Positions 9,273 to 17,969 of a DNA stretch of 64,000 nucleotides are shown here, piece after piece. The stretch is from Candidatus Poribacteria bacterium (GTDB lineage: Bacteria; Poribacteria; WGA-4E; JAJDTR01), in NCBI GenBank assembly GCA_022827055.1, contig JAJDTR010000125.1, forward strand, positions 46,114 to 110,113, written 5' to 3'. Numbering within the stretch: position 1 is the stretch's first letter; the number at the start of each line of letters is the position of its first letter. The notes beneath the pieces are model-generated. The model worked only from the letters and a program-made list of their open reading frames with translations, ran no database searches and had not been told where the DNA came from. Made by a program: the position numbers and the translations under genes.

Positions 9273-9512
9273 ATGAAAACTACCAATATTCATGAAGCCA
9301 AAACACGGTTCTCGCAGCTGGTTGAGCGTGCGCAAGCCGGTGAAGAGGTTATTATCGCCAAAGCGGGGGTGCCGGTCGCGAAGCTTATTCGCTACAATGA
9401 AAGCGATGCACCCCGCCAGCCGGGGTTCTGGCGAGGAAAGGTGAGGATTGCCGACGATTTCGACGAGTTGCCCGAAGCATTTACCGCATATTTCGAGGAA
9501 TCAGACCAATGA
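9273..9512 (+). CDS. Phd/YefM-family antitoxin
   Basis: A 79-residue antitoxin beginning MKTTNIHEAKTRFSQLVERA, the classic Phd/YefM N-terminal DNA-binding fold, followed by AGEEVIIAKAGVPVAKLI near residues 21-39. The acidic C-terminal tail (DDFDELPEAFTAYFEESDQ) would wrap the toxin. ATG at 9273 fits the AAGGGGA ribosome site better than ATG at 9270, which is too close. The gene overlaps the vapC start by four bases (ATGA), indicating translational coupling. The palindrome just upstream is the likely autoregulatory operator. The module is on the opposite strand to all its neighbours and is flanked by direct copies of a MITE-like element, which suggests insertion. Confidence 0.9.
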   Translation: MKTTNIHEAKTRFSQLVERAQAGEEVIIAKAGVPVAKLIRYNESDAPRQPGFWRGKVRIADDFDELPEAFTAYFEESDQ

Positions 9513-9886
9513 TACTTTCACTTGATACACATGTGTTGCTGTGGTGGCTTTCTGATGACGCGAGGCTTTCCCACACGTCGCGTGCGGCGATTTCAGATGG
9601 GAAGAATCTCGTGTTTGTCAGTGCCGCAGCCGCATGGGAAATAGTCATCAAAAGTATGCTGGGTAAACTTGATATACCGTCCAATCTGGAAGCCGCTTTA
9701 GCAGCCAATCGATTTGAACAGTTACCAATAACAATTCCACATTCTTTAGCCGTCGCAAATCTGCCGCATATTCATAACGACCCTTTTGATCGGCTGCTGA
9801 TCGCGCAAGCGAAGGTCGAAGGTTTAACGCTGGTTACCGGCGATGAGCAGATCAAAAAGTATGATGTTTCAATCATGGAAGCTTGA
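9509..9886 (+). CDS. PIN-domain ribonuclease toxin (VapC-like)
   Basis: A 125-residue PIN-domain protein. The acidic metal-binding residues are all visible: Asp6 in SLDTHVLLWWL, Glu44 in AWEIVIK, Asp91 and Asp94 in NDPFDRLLIAQA, and Asp112 in VTGDEQI. VapC toxins cleave RNA in a Mg2+-dependent way and are blocked by the antitoxin made from the preceding, overlapping gene. Length and motif order are normal, so it should be intact. After the stop there is only about 60 bases before the second MITE-like copy. Confidence 0.92.
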   Translation: MILSLDTHVLLWWLSDDARLSHTSRAAISDGKNLVFVSAAAAWEIVIKSMLGKLDIPSNLEAALAANRFEQLPITIPHSLAVANLPHIHNDPFDRLLIAQAKVEGLTLVTGDEQIKKYDVSIMEA

Positions 9887-9946
9887 GTACATGGCAGGCA
9901 ATACCGCGGTCCACTAACCCCTATCTAGAAGTGACGCGCATGGCTT

Positions 9947-10186
9947 AGTCCGTAGGTTGGGTTGAACAGCGTCAACAGAAAATACTTCCGGCGTTCCACG
10001 AAAGTTTTGATACTCAATCGCGCTCGGATTCCCTGTAACATAGTGAAACCCAACGGAGACGCGATTCGGGAAACGTGGGTGTTGGGTTTCGTTCTGTTTC
10101 GGTTCGATTCCGCTTGCTTGAAAAGCAAAGCCCCATTGTGATTGATAGCGATTCGCATTTTACCACTCTACCCAACCTACGGAGCT
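9947..10186. repeat. 240-bp MITE-like element, copy B
   Basis: Same orientation and length as the copy at 8868-9108. Its left end CGTAGGTTGGGTTGAA is identical; the right end TCTACCCAACCTACG has drifted, so the terminal inverted repeat is imperfect. It is non-coding. Confidence 0.8.
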
Positions 10187-10336
10187 TGAGAGGTCGCGAC
10201 TGGGAGGGGCAGGAGCTCTGTCGATCAAGTGAATGAATAGCGAACGCGATAGCACATCCTGCTTGTTAATTACTCGGTTGATTGTACCTTACAAGGAATG
10301 GTGGGCAGTGCCCACCCTACTTATCGAAATGACCAC
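10187..10336. repeat. Modular repeat unit next to copy B
   Basis: Contains GATCAAGTGAATGAATAGCG near 10222 followed by AACGCGATAG, then a reversed half unit and the hairpin GTGGGCAGTGCCCAC near 10303. It lies directly downstream of the membrane-protein gene's 3' end at 10337. Confidence 0.65.
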
Positions 10337-12280
10337 TTAGTGAATGGAGAAGGTATAGGGCGGGATGTGGAGAATGATGCCGAGCGCGCTCCAAAAACTA
10401 CCCACCACAAATTCCCCGAGCACCAGCCCCAAGAAGAACGGAACGGCTTTCCGATGGGCGCGTAACCCGCCAAATTTGATGATTGCCCATTTTAGTACCG
10501 TACTGATTACCAAGCAGGTCCAAATATAGTCCGTACCAAAGTTGATGGAGAAGGCGTAGCCCGCCGGGTGAAATGGCCACCAGAGGAATCGTTGGCGCAT
10601 CGCCATCAGCAGCAAGGTGAAGCTAAAACCCAGCCCCATGGTTAGAACCGCTCCGTAGTTCATTCCCGAGGGGTGAGACAACCCTTTGTGCATCGCCCCG
10701 AAGCCTTCCCTTCCGCTGAACGCAAACGGCATCCCGCCTTCGTAAGCATGATGCAATAGAATCCAAAAGGAGGCGGGAATTGCCACCACCGCCGCCAACA
10801 TCATGCCAATCACAAGATGCCGCAGACCTATATTTGCCTGCTCTCCGATTTTGAGATTTTCCAAGTATACCGGCATTGGATGACTGGGATAATTGCGGTT
10901 GAAGAACCGGAAGAGGGCGATAACGCTCAGGTTCGACGGCCCCAATCGACGAGAGCCGAAGACATTTACGACGATACCGCTTGCGTTGACAGCCCATAAG
11001 TTCTGGTGAGCGGGGGCGCTCTCCGCACGCGCTCTCGACAGTGCGAGGAATATGGCGAAGTCGATGCCGAAAAACACCAGAATGACCCATAATGACATCC
11101 CGGCATAGTAGGAGAACCCAAGGATAAACAACATGCTCCCGGCGAGTCCTCCGAATGCCCATCGCTGACGCCGCCCTTCCTCCGGATCCGAGGCGGTTCG
11201 GGGTCGGAGCAGCCCCCGGAATACGGCCGCGAAGTGTCGACGCGTGAGCCACAGCGCCAGCACGGCTATTCCCAACCACGCGCCTTGCGCTTGATAATCG
11301 AAAAACCGACCGCTGCCTCGCGGATAACTGTGGCCGCCTGCGATAGCTACCGGTACTTGCAGTATCTTCCTGAAGAGATAGAAGAACCAGAGAGAAAAGG
11401 ATAAATCCAGCGGCAAGAAAAAACTCATGCCGATGACGAAGGGATAGAACGAAATAGGAGTCCAGCCGATAGCGTTCCAAGGCGGCTCCGTGAAAAGGGG
11501 GCCGACACCCCGCAGTTTGACGTGCAGATACGGAACAGCCGGGAAAAGGAAGTGGAGTCCGTTGAGAGTGTCAATCCCCGCGGCAATCGCAAACCCCGCC
11601 CACAGTATCCTTGCCTTGAATACCCTCGACTCCCTATGTGTCATCACGAGCGGCACCTGAATGACGGGATAAGCGAGTTTTTCACGCTCGACCCACTGCT
11701 TTCGGACAATCACGCACAGACACAGCATCCCCGTGAGCAGCGCCAAGATGAATAGCGTCCACCAGAAAACGGGGGCCAACCAGGTATAGAGGTGTAGGTC
11801 GGTGTAAAGGGTGGACTGCCCGCCGAAGAATCCTTGTACAGCTCGTTTGTCGCTGATTGTCAGCCAGGAGGGAACGTGGGGGTGAATAAGCTGTGCCCAT
11901 TCATTTTCCGGGGTCGCAAACCAATGGGCATACGGAATGGTCGGGACCAGCAGCGGGAGAAAGTGATGTCCGGCAATCGACGTTGCCACACACAGCATGG
12001 CGTAGATTGTCAATAACTCCTCGCGCCGCATCGCCCTTAACGGGGCAATGGTCTGCAGTAGCCGATTGATTGACAGGAGGACAAATAGGCTGAAGACCGT
12101 GTTGAAAAATAGCGTTGTAAGTGTCGGATGCCCCGCATTCCATATATCCTCGGACAGGATAACCCAGTAACAGTTGACGGGTACCAGCGCCAATCCGACC
12201 GCAATTGTAAGCCAAGGCGTGAGAAAAGATGGACTCGGTTTCTCCGGGGACGCCTGGATTTGGCTTTTTTCAAGCGGCAT
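10337..12280 (-). CDS. Polytopic membrane protein (DUF6785/DUF6784-like)
   Basis: A 647-residue protein with at least ten hydrophobic segments, starting with LTIAVGLALVPVNCYWVIL near residue 25 and including LHLYTWLAPVFWWTLFILA near 165 and VLTMGLGFSFTLLLMAM near 550. The N-terminal 20 residues are hydrophilic and no cleavable signal is seen. The arrangement resembles DUF6785/DUF6784 proteins, large membrane proteins of unknown function common in glycan-degrading uncultured bacteria; this assignment is from memory of the family's look. A permease role is possible but unproven. It is the only clear candidate for a membrane carrier in the window. A PhyH, LamG and glycosidase setting surrounds it. 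Confidence 0.7.
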   Translation of the reverse strand: MPLEKSQIQASPEKPSPSFLTPWLTIAVGLALVPVNCYWVILSEDIWNAGHPTLTTLFFNTVFSLFVLLSINRLLQTIAPLRAMRREELLTIYAMLCVATSIAGHHFLPLLVPTIPYAHWFATPENEWAQLIHPHVPSWLTISDKRAVQGFFGGQSTLYTDLHLYTWLAPVFWWTLFILALLTGMLCLCVIVRKQWVEREKLAYPVIQVPLVMTHRESRVFKARILWAGFAIAAGIDTLNGLHFLFPAVPYLHVKLRGVGPLFTEPPWNAIGWTPISFYPFVIGMSFFLPLDLSFSLWFFYLFRKILQVPVAIAGGHSYPRGSGRFFDYQAQGAWLGIAVLALWLTRRHFAAVFRGLLRPRTASDPEEGRRQRWAFGGLAGSMLFILGFSYYAGMSLWVILVFFGIDFAIFLALSRARAESAPAHQNLWAVNASGIVVNVFGSRRLGPSNLSVIALFRFFNRNYPSHPMPVYLENLKIGEQANIGLRHLVIGMMLAAVVAIPASFWILLHHAYEGGMPFAFSGREGFGAMHKGLSHPSGMNYGAVLTMGLGFSFTLLLMAMRQRFLWWPFHPAGYAFSINFGTDYIWTCLVISTVLKWAIIKFGGLRAHRKAVPFFLGLVLGEFVVGSFWSALGIILHIPPYTFSIH

Positions 12281-12715
12281 GGGAGGAGGCTCCGTGTGAT
12301 GCGATTGACGCGGATAAGGGAGTTTCAGTATTGAAGATTGTCACCGGCATTTAAGAGGAATAATAGAATTGGAAGGCTGGAAGATCATCATTCGCCCCGC
12401 CTACAATCCTCCGGCGCGAGAATATGGATGTAAAATTTCTGAAATTTACAGGGTTTAACCCAGCCTACAGGTTAGATAGAGATTTGACGGATTTGCAACT
12501 GCAGCAGGAGCGACCTAGACGGAATTGTAGCTTTCAATTTCACAGTTTACGCACTTGGAAGATTATAGCTTATTGCGCCGAAAATCTTTCGCACTGGGTA
12601 TTTTCTGACTTTTTCTCGGAGGTGGGGTTAGCGACTGCTAGTAGGAAAATGCGAGTTTTGGAGATGGCCGTGTGGGGATTATTTCGGAAAGAGAAGGTAT
12701 TGCATAAACAAAGCG
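12281..12715. other. Intergenic stretch with a weak repeat trace
   Basis: A 435-base gap. An AACCCAGCCTACAGG end-like segment lies near 12458, similar to the right end of the MITE-like element. An open frame of about 100 codons spans 12424-12729 but lacks a ribosome site and overlaps hicA's 3' end, so it is not called. Confidence 0.45.
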
Positions 12716-12928
12716 TTATGCGTTCCTGAAAGTTTCCCAGTCTATTCCTAAATTCTTAATAGTTGCACGGAGGGTTCCCATCGGCACATCTTTGCCGCCG
12801 TGATACGGCAAAGTGGCAATCTTATGGTTACGTGAGTTTAACCACCCTCGGTGCGAACCCTTGCCGTAGCCTTTTAGCTCCGAACATCCTAATCGTTTTA
12901 GTTTTGTTGCAACTCTTCGATAATTCAC
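12716..12928 (-). CDS. hicA: HicA-type mRNA interferase toxin
   Basis: A 70-residue dsRBD-like toxin. HicA family marks are KLKRLGCSELKGYGKGSHRG, with the catalytic His at position 26, then ATLPYHGGKDVPMGTLRATI and a C-terminal helix. HicA cleaves mRNAs and tmRNA until bound by HicB. It starts within the last four bases of the upstream hicB gene, so the two are co-translated. Normal length and conserved His suggest it is functional. Confidence 0.93.
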   Translation of the reverse strand: MNYRRVATKLKRLGCSELKGYGKGSHRGWLNSRNHKIATLPYHGGKDVPMGTLRATIKNLGIDWETFRNA

Positions 12929-13230
12929 GGCGTGTGGAAGGCAGGTCCACTAGGCGACACAGCGGTTTGGAAGCACAGATTGGTTGCATTGTCTTTTGGA
13001 GTAATTGTTTGGAACTTCGCGCTTGGAAACTCGTCTACGATAACGCTATCGGGTAATGAACGTCCTAATGATTCGTACGATTCGAGTAAGGTAACAAACG
13101 CATCTGCAGCATTCTCCAATGCTTCGTCAATTGTTTTGCCATCCGTTACTAACCCGGGAAAATCCTCGGACGTGACAACATAATAGCCATCCGGCTGATA
13201 TTCCAGTGCTACTCTCACTTTATAGTACAC
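12925..13230 (-). CDS. hicB: HicB-type antitoxin
   Basis: A 101-residue antitoxin with the partially degraded RNase-H-like fold: YKVRVALEYQPDGYYVVTSE, then DFPGLVTDGKTIDEALENA near residues 23-41. It starts with GTG at 13230 behind a GGGGAGGA ribosome site. HicB neutralises the toxin encoded immediately downstream and usually represses the operon. No ribbon-helix-helix domain is evident in the C-terminal 30 residues, which look unstructured. Gene order here is antitoxin first, toxin second. Confidence 0.9.
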   Translation of the reverse strand: MYYKVRVALEYQPDGYYVVTSEDFPGLVTDGKTIDEALENAADAFVTLLESYESLGRSLPDSVIVDEFPSAKFQTITPKDNATNLCFQTAVSPSGPAFHTP

Positions 13231-13907
13231 TGCGCGTCCTCCCCAATGGACAATCGATAATCTTTACAGCGCCTAAGCCCAACCAATACGAATTAATCCT
13301 AATTCAAATTTATGGTGACTTACATTAATTTTTTGTCGGAACGAGTAACCTTTTAGGAAAACCGGTCGAAATGATACCATGTTAGTCCATTGTTTTTCAA
13401 TTCACGGTTGGTATACATAGGCTGTGGCGGCTAAGTGGTTCTCTCGCTAGGTGTTTAATCCAAGTAAGGAGGTCGCGACCTGGAGAAGATCTCTATCGCA
13501 TTCGCTATTCGCTCATTTGATCTCCTACAGAGGACGCGCAATGAATTGCGATACTACAAACCGTATAACGTATTATACAGGTTCAAATGCCGGGTTTAAT
13601 CTGTCGAATGGATGTCTACCACATGGCACTCCGCTGGAGTGCATTAGCGAATATCGTTAATTTCTATTGACATTCCACTCCGCCGGAGTGGGGAATCGCA
13701 GCCTGGAGGGGAATCTCTATGGGAGCGCTATCGCCTTCCTTATTCAGTCAGTTGATCACTCGCTATTCGCTCGCTTGATCTCCTACAGGAAACGCGCAAT
13801 GAAGGGATCTCTATGGGAGTTCTATCGCGGTCATTATCCATTCCCTTGATCCCTCACTATCCATTCGGTTGATTGCTACTACAAACTGTATAACGTAATA
13901 AACATGT
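13231..13907. repeat. Large intergenic repeat cluster
   Basis: A 677-base gap. The first 200 bases are A/T-rich and featureless, probably including the hicBA promoter. From about 13480 it is dense in modular repeat units (13490-13530, 13715-13770, 13800-13875) and two palindromes, CACTCCGCTGGAGTG at 13627-13641 and CACTCCGCCGGAGTG at 13676-13690. A phrase ACAAACCGTATAACGTA-like sequence occurs twice (near 13556 and 13877). No gene is supported. Confidence 0.75.
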
Positions 13908-14762
13908 TCAACTTCCGGATGTGTCGTCGAGGAGCGGACGCAGAAAGTCGCGGAAACGGATTGTCTCGCTCAAATTGTCCACTCGGTCGCAGCCCTCCCA
14001 GTCGACCCACACATACTCCAACGTAAGGAAGCCGTGGTACCCGACGTTCTTCATCACCTCTACGGCCCGCGCAAAATCGATGGTGTTATCCCGGAATGAT
14101 GCTTGGAGCATTCCTCGCCGCGCGCCGCGGACGTGGAAGTGACTCGCATGGGGAATTAGCGGTTCCACTTCGGCATCGGGAACACCAACGCAGGTGAAAT
14201 GCCCGTAGTCGAGCGAAAAGGTCAACCCCGGCACCTTGGAGACCAACCGAAGGGCGGATTTGGGTCTGGAAGCGATCGATCGGATGTGCGGCTCCACGCC
14301 CAGCACGATTTGGTAGGCGCCGCAACGTTCTATCCGCCACGCAAGTTCTTCACAACCGCGGGCGGTCGACGCGGCTCGCCCCTGTTCCTCGAAATGGACG
14401 CCCGGGCTTATCGTCACATGCTTGGCGCCGCATGCCGCGGTATATTCCAGCGTGCGCTCAAACCAGTCGCGAGCCTGGCGGCGGCGCGAGGCATCCGGTT
14501 GATTGATAGCGAATGACCTGCCGTCGTCGTCAACCTGGAGGAACACGTCCGCGGCCCTCAAACCCTTGGCATCCAAACTCTTTTTCAAGGCTTTTGCCGA
14601 ACGACTGACGTTTTTGAATTGGTCGGACGGCTGAAGGTGCGACCGGTGCTCGAACAAGCCGATATCCACGTCGCGTATGCCAAGCATCGCAATCAGCGTC
14701 AGAACGTCGTCGTGCTGCAATAACGGAAATGTATAATCAGCGCAGGCGAGTTTAAGTCCCAT
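13908..14762 (-). CDS. Sugar phosphate isomerase/epimerase-type TIM barrel (AP endonuclease 2 superfamily)
   Basis: A 284-residue protein beginning MGLKLACADYTFPLL and showing the barrel features of xylose-isomerase-like/AP-endonuclease-2 proteins: ISPGVHFEEQG near 125, IVLGVEPHIRS near 155, FSLDYGHFTC near 182 and FHVRGARRGM near 210, followed by GFLTLEYVWVDWEGCD near 245. Glu, Asp, His and the final Glu would bind the metal. Members isomerise or epimerise sugars or inositols. It overlaps the upstream oxidoreductase by 11 bases, so the pair is an operon. The specific sugar is unknown. Confidence 0.85.
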   Translation of the reverse strand: MGLKLACADYTFPLLQHDDVLTLIAMLGIRDVDIGLFEHRSHLQPSDQFKNVSRSAKALKKSLDAKGLRAADVFLQVDDDGRSFAINQPDASRRRQARDWFERTLEYTAACGAKHVTISPGVHFEEQGRAASTARGCEELAWRIERCGAYQIVLGVEPHIRSIASRPKSALRLVSKVPGLTFSLDYGHFTCVGVPDAEVEPLIPHASHFHVRGARRGMLQASFRDNTIDFARAVEVMKNVGYHGFLTLEYVWVDWEGCDRVDNLSETIRFRDFLRPLLDDTSGS

Positions 14763-15849
14763 CGCTCCGAACCTCCTCCATAATCACGTTGCCCCCGGTG
14801 CGCACCGATTCGCACGCCGCTTCAATCAGTTTCATGGCGCTAAGTCCCAACACCGCGGGAGACTGGTTGGGCGCCGCCCCCAGCACCGAATCTACCAAAT
14901 TATCGGTTGGCGCATAGATTGGATAAACCGCATTGTCGGGAAGATTGCGATAGTCGCGCACCTCCCCCGTGCGAGGGTGGTACTGCATCGTTCCCCTCCA
15001 CAGTTCCATGAAGATCATGCCTTCGCTCCCGAAAACACGCAATTCATAGTTCCGCTCGCTCGGCATAGTGGCTCCGGTGCTAGCGATGGACACAAGCGCC
15101 CCGCCATCGAGTTTGACGTTCAGCGTGTCGTACACATCAACACGTGTGTCGTGGTTGTCAAACCGCGCGAACACCTCAATCGGTTCCTCACCGGTAATGA
15201 ATGCCAAGTGTCCGCCGACGTGGGAGATCTGATTGTAAATCTGACCGCCGCCGCATACCGCCGGGTCGCTGCTTCCCTCCGGTTCCGGTTTCAGGTAGGG
15301 CGGTTGCGCGGTCTCGAACGAGTCGGTGTCGGCAAATATCGCCTTCCAAGGCAGCCCGCGAAAAAAGCCCAAACAGAAATTCGTCATCAACACGCTGATC
15401 ATCTTGAGATCGCCGATTGCGCCCGATCGGATCAACCGCCGCGCCTCGACAGCATGCTCGGTGTAGTGCCACGGCCCGCTGATTAGAAACTGTACGCCCC
15501 GCTCAGCCGCGAGTCGCACCAATGCCGTGGCTTGGGCTGCGTTGAACGTCATCGGCTTTTCGACGAGGACGTGGAGCCCCCGTTCCAGCGCCGCTCTGGC
15601 TTGCGGATAGTGCATATTCACCGTGGAACTGATAACCACAGCGTCAAGGTTGTCGATGGCTAACACATCATCAACGCAAGCCACGCCGAGTGGAATTCCA
15701 AAATCGCGGGCAATCTTTCGCGCAGTGTCTCCGTCACGGTGATGTACGCACAGCAGTTCCGCCTTGGGGTGGCGCAGCAGCGCGGGTATATGAGCGGTGG
15801 TACCCCACCACCCGGCGCCGATGACAGCGCATCGAACTTTGTTTTTCAT
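14752..15849 (-). CDS. Gfo/Idh/MocA-family NAD(P)-dependent oxidoreductase
   Basis: A 365-residue protein with a canonical Rossmann motif, CAVIGAGWWGTTAHIPALL, at residues 8-26 and the catalytic-loop motif HVLVEKPMT near 93-101. The C-terminal alpha/beta domain includes GGQIYNQISHVGGHLAFITG near 200-219. Family members oxidise or reduce sugars and cyclitols in the cytoplasm. It is the first gene of a two-gene operon, overlapping the isomerase-like gene at its 3' end, which fits inositol- or sugar-type conversions. Start ATG at 15849 has no strong ribosome site. Confidence 0.9.
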   Translation of the reverse strand: MKNKVRCAVIGAGWWGTTAHIPALLRHPKAELLCVHHRDGDTARKIARDFGIPLGVACVDDVLAIDNLDAVVISSTVNMHYPQARAALERGLHVLVEKPMTFNAAQATALVRLAAERGVQFLISGPWHYTEHAVEARRLIRSGAIGDLKMISVLMTNFCLGFFRGLPWKAIFADTDSFETAQPPYLKPEPEGSSDPAVCGGGQIYNQISHVGGHLAFITGEEPIEVFARFDNHDTRVDVYDTLNVKLDGGALVSIASTGATMPSERNYELRVFGSEGMIFMELWRGTMQYHPRTGEVRDYRNLPDNAVYPIYAPTDNLVDSVLGAAPNQSPAVLGLSAMKLIEAACESVRTGGNVIMEEVRSDGT

Positions 15850-16476
15850 GGGCGGTCAAAGTAATACCATTTCTCTAGAATACAGGTGCATTAATCGCTT
15901 GGATATCGTAGAGAAACTTGTATAGTAAGAAACCTTGTCTCCACACAAAGTCGGCGGGGCAAGGAGATCCCTATCGCCCTCACTATTCGTTCGGTTGATT
16001 CCCGCCTACGGAGAAGGTGACCGAAATAATTGAGTCGTTTATGCATGATTACTCAAGCAAAATGGCATAATAAGGATTTCAACATTGATAGTTCGCAATT
16101 GGCGGAATTTTCGATCGCCGCGGATAACAGTCGTTCAAGACTTCTGGTTGCTGAAATCGGTTCGGTTCATTCGGATGTAGAAATGTAAGTACTCCTGCAG
16201 CCAGCGAGAAGTAACGGTCGGGAAGGGATAAATCACACGAGTTGTGTTGAATCCAGCGAAATGGGCTTGTTAATCTGCGTATGGTTCAGGGCAGATGGAG
16301 CGGCGCGGATGCAGAGGTTGGATGCAGCCTTTGAATTAGCGGAGTGACAACGGCACGGTGCGCACGACAAACCAATGGGTAGATTGGTTGACGCGCACAC
16401 CGTGCCGTTGATGTTTGAATCGACACGAAAATCGGATACTGCTTGCGCCCGAACTGCCGACGGGATGCAAGTAGGG
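15850..16476. other. Intergenic stretch with one repeat unit and a long hairpin
   Basis: A 627-base gap between two minus-strand genes. A reversed modular repeat unit lies near 15965-16005. The middle (16020-16340) holds nothing recognisable except TTGAGT..ACTCAA inverted ends near 16030-16056. A long hairpin at 16348-16410 is listed separately. Confidence 0.5.
16348..16410. terminator. Long imperfect hairpin downstream of LamG gene
   Basis: CAACGGCACGGTG at 16348-16360 pairs perfectly with CACCGTGCCGTTG at 16398-16410, and AACCAAT/ATTGGTT extends the inner stem, leaving a short apical loop. It lies 67 bases past the stop of the minus-strand gene at 16477. No T-run follows on that strand, so it may instead be an mRNA 3' stabiliser or a relic repeat. 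Confidence 0.5.
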
Positions 16477-17298
16477 TTAACGGTCGGTTTTAATCTTGCC
16501 CCAGGTTACGGAAAGTTTGTTGACGGGTTCAACGGCAGTGACAGCCGCACCGGCCATTGCCTGAGCAATTTGCGATTCGTTCAGAGCTCCGCGCCACGCG
16601 CGAATCTCGTCAATCGTTCCTTCAAACCAACCTCTATTCTTGTGGCTTCTGCCGAGATACAGATTGGTAGTGTTATCAATCGAACCGGCGGCTGCGGCTT
16701 CTCCAATTTCGTGGTCGAGCACGCCGTCAATCCAGAACTCAATGATTGACGTATCCTTCCGAGTCACAACCACGTGATGCCATTCGCCATCGGCGACGGA
16801 GGTGTCTCCTCCCCTAACGAAGCCTTCGTTGGCGAGCCGTTCTTCGTCCGGGACACCATCATTAAAAATGGTATCAAGCTGGCCGCCCGGCTCGATAGTG
16901 AGTCGGTACCCTCTGCAGCACGGAGTATCCGGCGCCTCCCAGGGCCCCCACTTGTTAAAGATATAGGACTGTTCCCCATCGAGGCCAGTTCTAACCCAGG
17001 CTTCCAAACTTACATCGCCGTTGCCGAAGTTGGTGGCAGGATCCGGGAAAATCTCGATGGCTTGTTCACTGGCGCGTGTAAACTTAATAGCGTTGCCATG
17101 CATACCGGCAACCACCTCCGGACCATTCTCGAGAAATCCCACCAAGCCATTGACATCCCTCGTTTCGTCACCATTGATTTCATCCATGGTGAAATGGAAC
17201 GCTACCTCGGGAACTGTGGCGCTCTCTCCCAAGACTGGCAAAACACAGAGAAGAGCAATGACAGTAAAGGGGATTGCGAGGTGTTTCAATCTCAGCAT
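16477..17298 (-). CDS. Secreted LamG-domain protein with KLSVTWGKIK tail
   Basis: A 273-residue protein starting at 17298 behind an AGGAGG ribosome site; MLRLKHLAIPFTVIALLCVL begins the signal peptide, with cleavage near GESA. The LamG jelly-roll spans about 30-245: AFHFTMDEINGD near 33, DVSLEAWVRTGLDG near 95, GEWHHVVVTRKDTS near 165 and LYLGRSHKNRGWFEGTIDE near 213. The C-terminus, VNKLSVTWGKIKTDR, is the shared tail. Glycan or surface binding is inferred from the fold; no enzyme motif is present. It appears monocistronic. Confidence 0.87.
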   Translation of the reverse strand: MLRLKHLAIPFTVIALLCVLPVLGESATVPEVAFHFTMDEINGDETRDVNGLVGFLENGPEVVAGMHGNAIKFTRASEQAIEIFPDPATNFGNGDVSLEAWVRTGLDGEQSYIFNKWGPWEAPDTPCCRGYRLTIEPGGQLDTIFNDGVPDEERLANEGFVRGGDTSVADGEWHHVVVTRKDTSIIEFWIDGVLDHEIGEAAAAGSIDNTTNLYLGRSHKNRGWFEGTIDEIRAWRGALNESQIAQAMAGAAVTAVEPVNKLSVTWGKIKTDR

Positions 17299-17969
17299 TT
17301 CGGTTTCCTCCTGTTTGTTTTTTCTTTGAGCCCGACAGTGTCGAATGGTACCGATTTACGACCCGGATTACATTTATCCGGCAGCTTCAAACTCCGACAC
17401 CATGAGGCGTTGAAAGACTCTTTCCGTGGTTCGTGACGTTATGATACACAAGACGCACCGTCCACATCATCCCGATTCGGTAATGCGGACATCTTCCCCA
17501 TTATAGTGGTTGAAGTGTATGGCGTCAAGCGGAATCATCAAGATTCTGTTTGAAGACTAGATTGTCGTTTCATGATTGGGCAATTAAGGAGCCTATTTAA
17601 GGTGCGGTGGTCGTTACGTGCCGGAAAGACTGAAGATTCAAAGCAGGGCTTGGAGGATTGGTGGGCAGAAGAACTGCTATCGCGCTCGCTGTTCACTCGC
17701 TTGATGGATCCCTATCGCGTTCCTTATTCAGTTTCTATTGACATTCCACTCCGCCGGAGTGGGGAATCGCGACCTGGAGAGGGATCTCTATCGCGGTCGA
17801 TAGCCACTCCCTTGATCATTCGCTATTCGCTCATTTAATCTCCTGCAGATGAGGTGTTGGGTTTCTCTCGAATGTCCCATGCTTTCGGGCGGGTCAAAAA
17901 AAGGAAGGCATTCTCTCTGCGCGCGTTTTCTCTTGGATTTTCGTTCAACCCAACCTACATTCTGTTAGT
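17299..17969. repeat. Intergenic repeat cluster with partial MITE-like end
   Basis: A 671-base gap. Modular repeat units run from about 17660 to 17840, with palindrome CACTCCGCCGGAGTG at 17747-17761 in the same context as the copy at 13676. At about 17855-17958 GTTGGGTTTC and TTCAACCCAACCTAC resemble the inner and right parts of the MITE-like element. The 17299-17560 part shows nothing. Confidence 0.7.

Noticed and set aside
12424..12729. Open frame of about 100 codons upstream of hicA on the plus strand
   Set aside because: There is no ribosome site, the translation begins in a repeat-like segment, and it overlaps the hicA 3' end on the other strand. No family was recognised.
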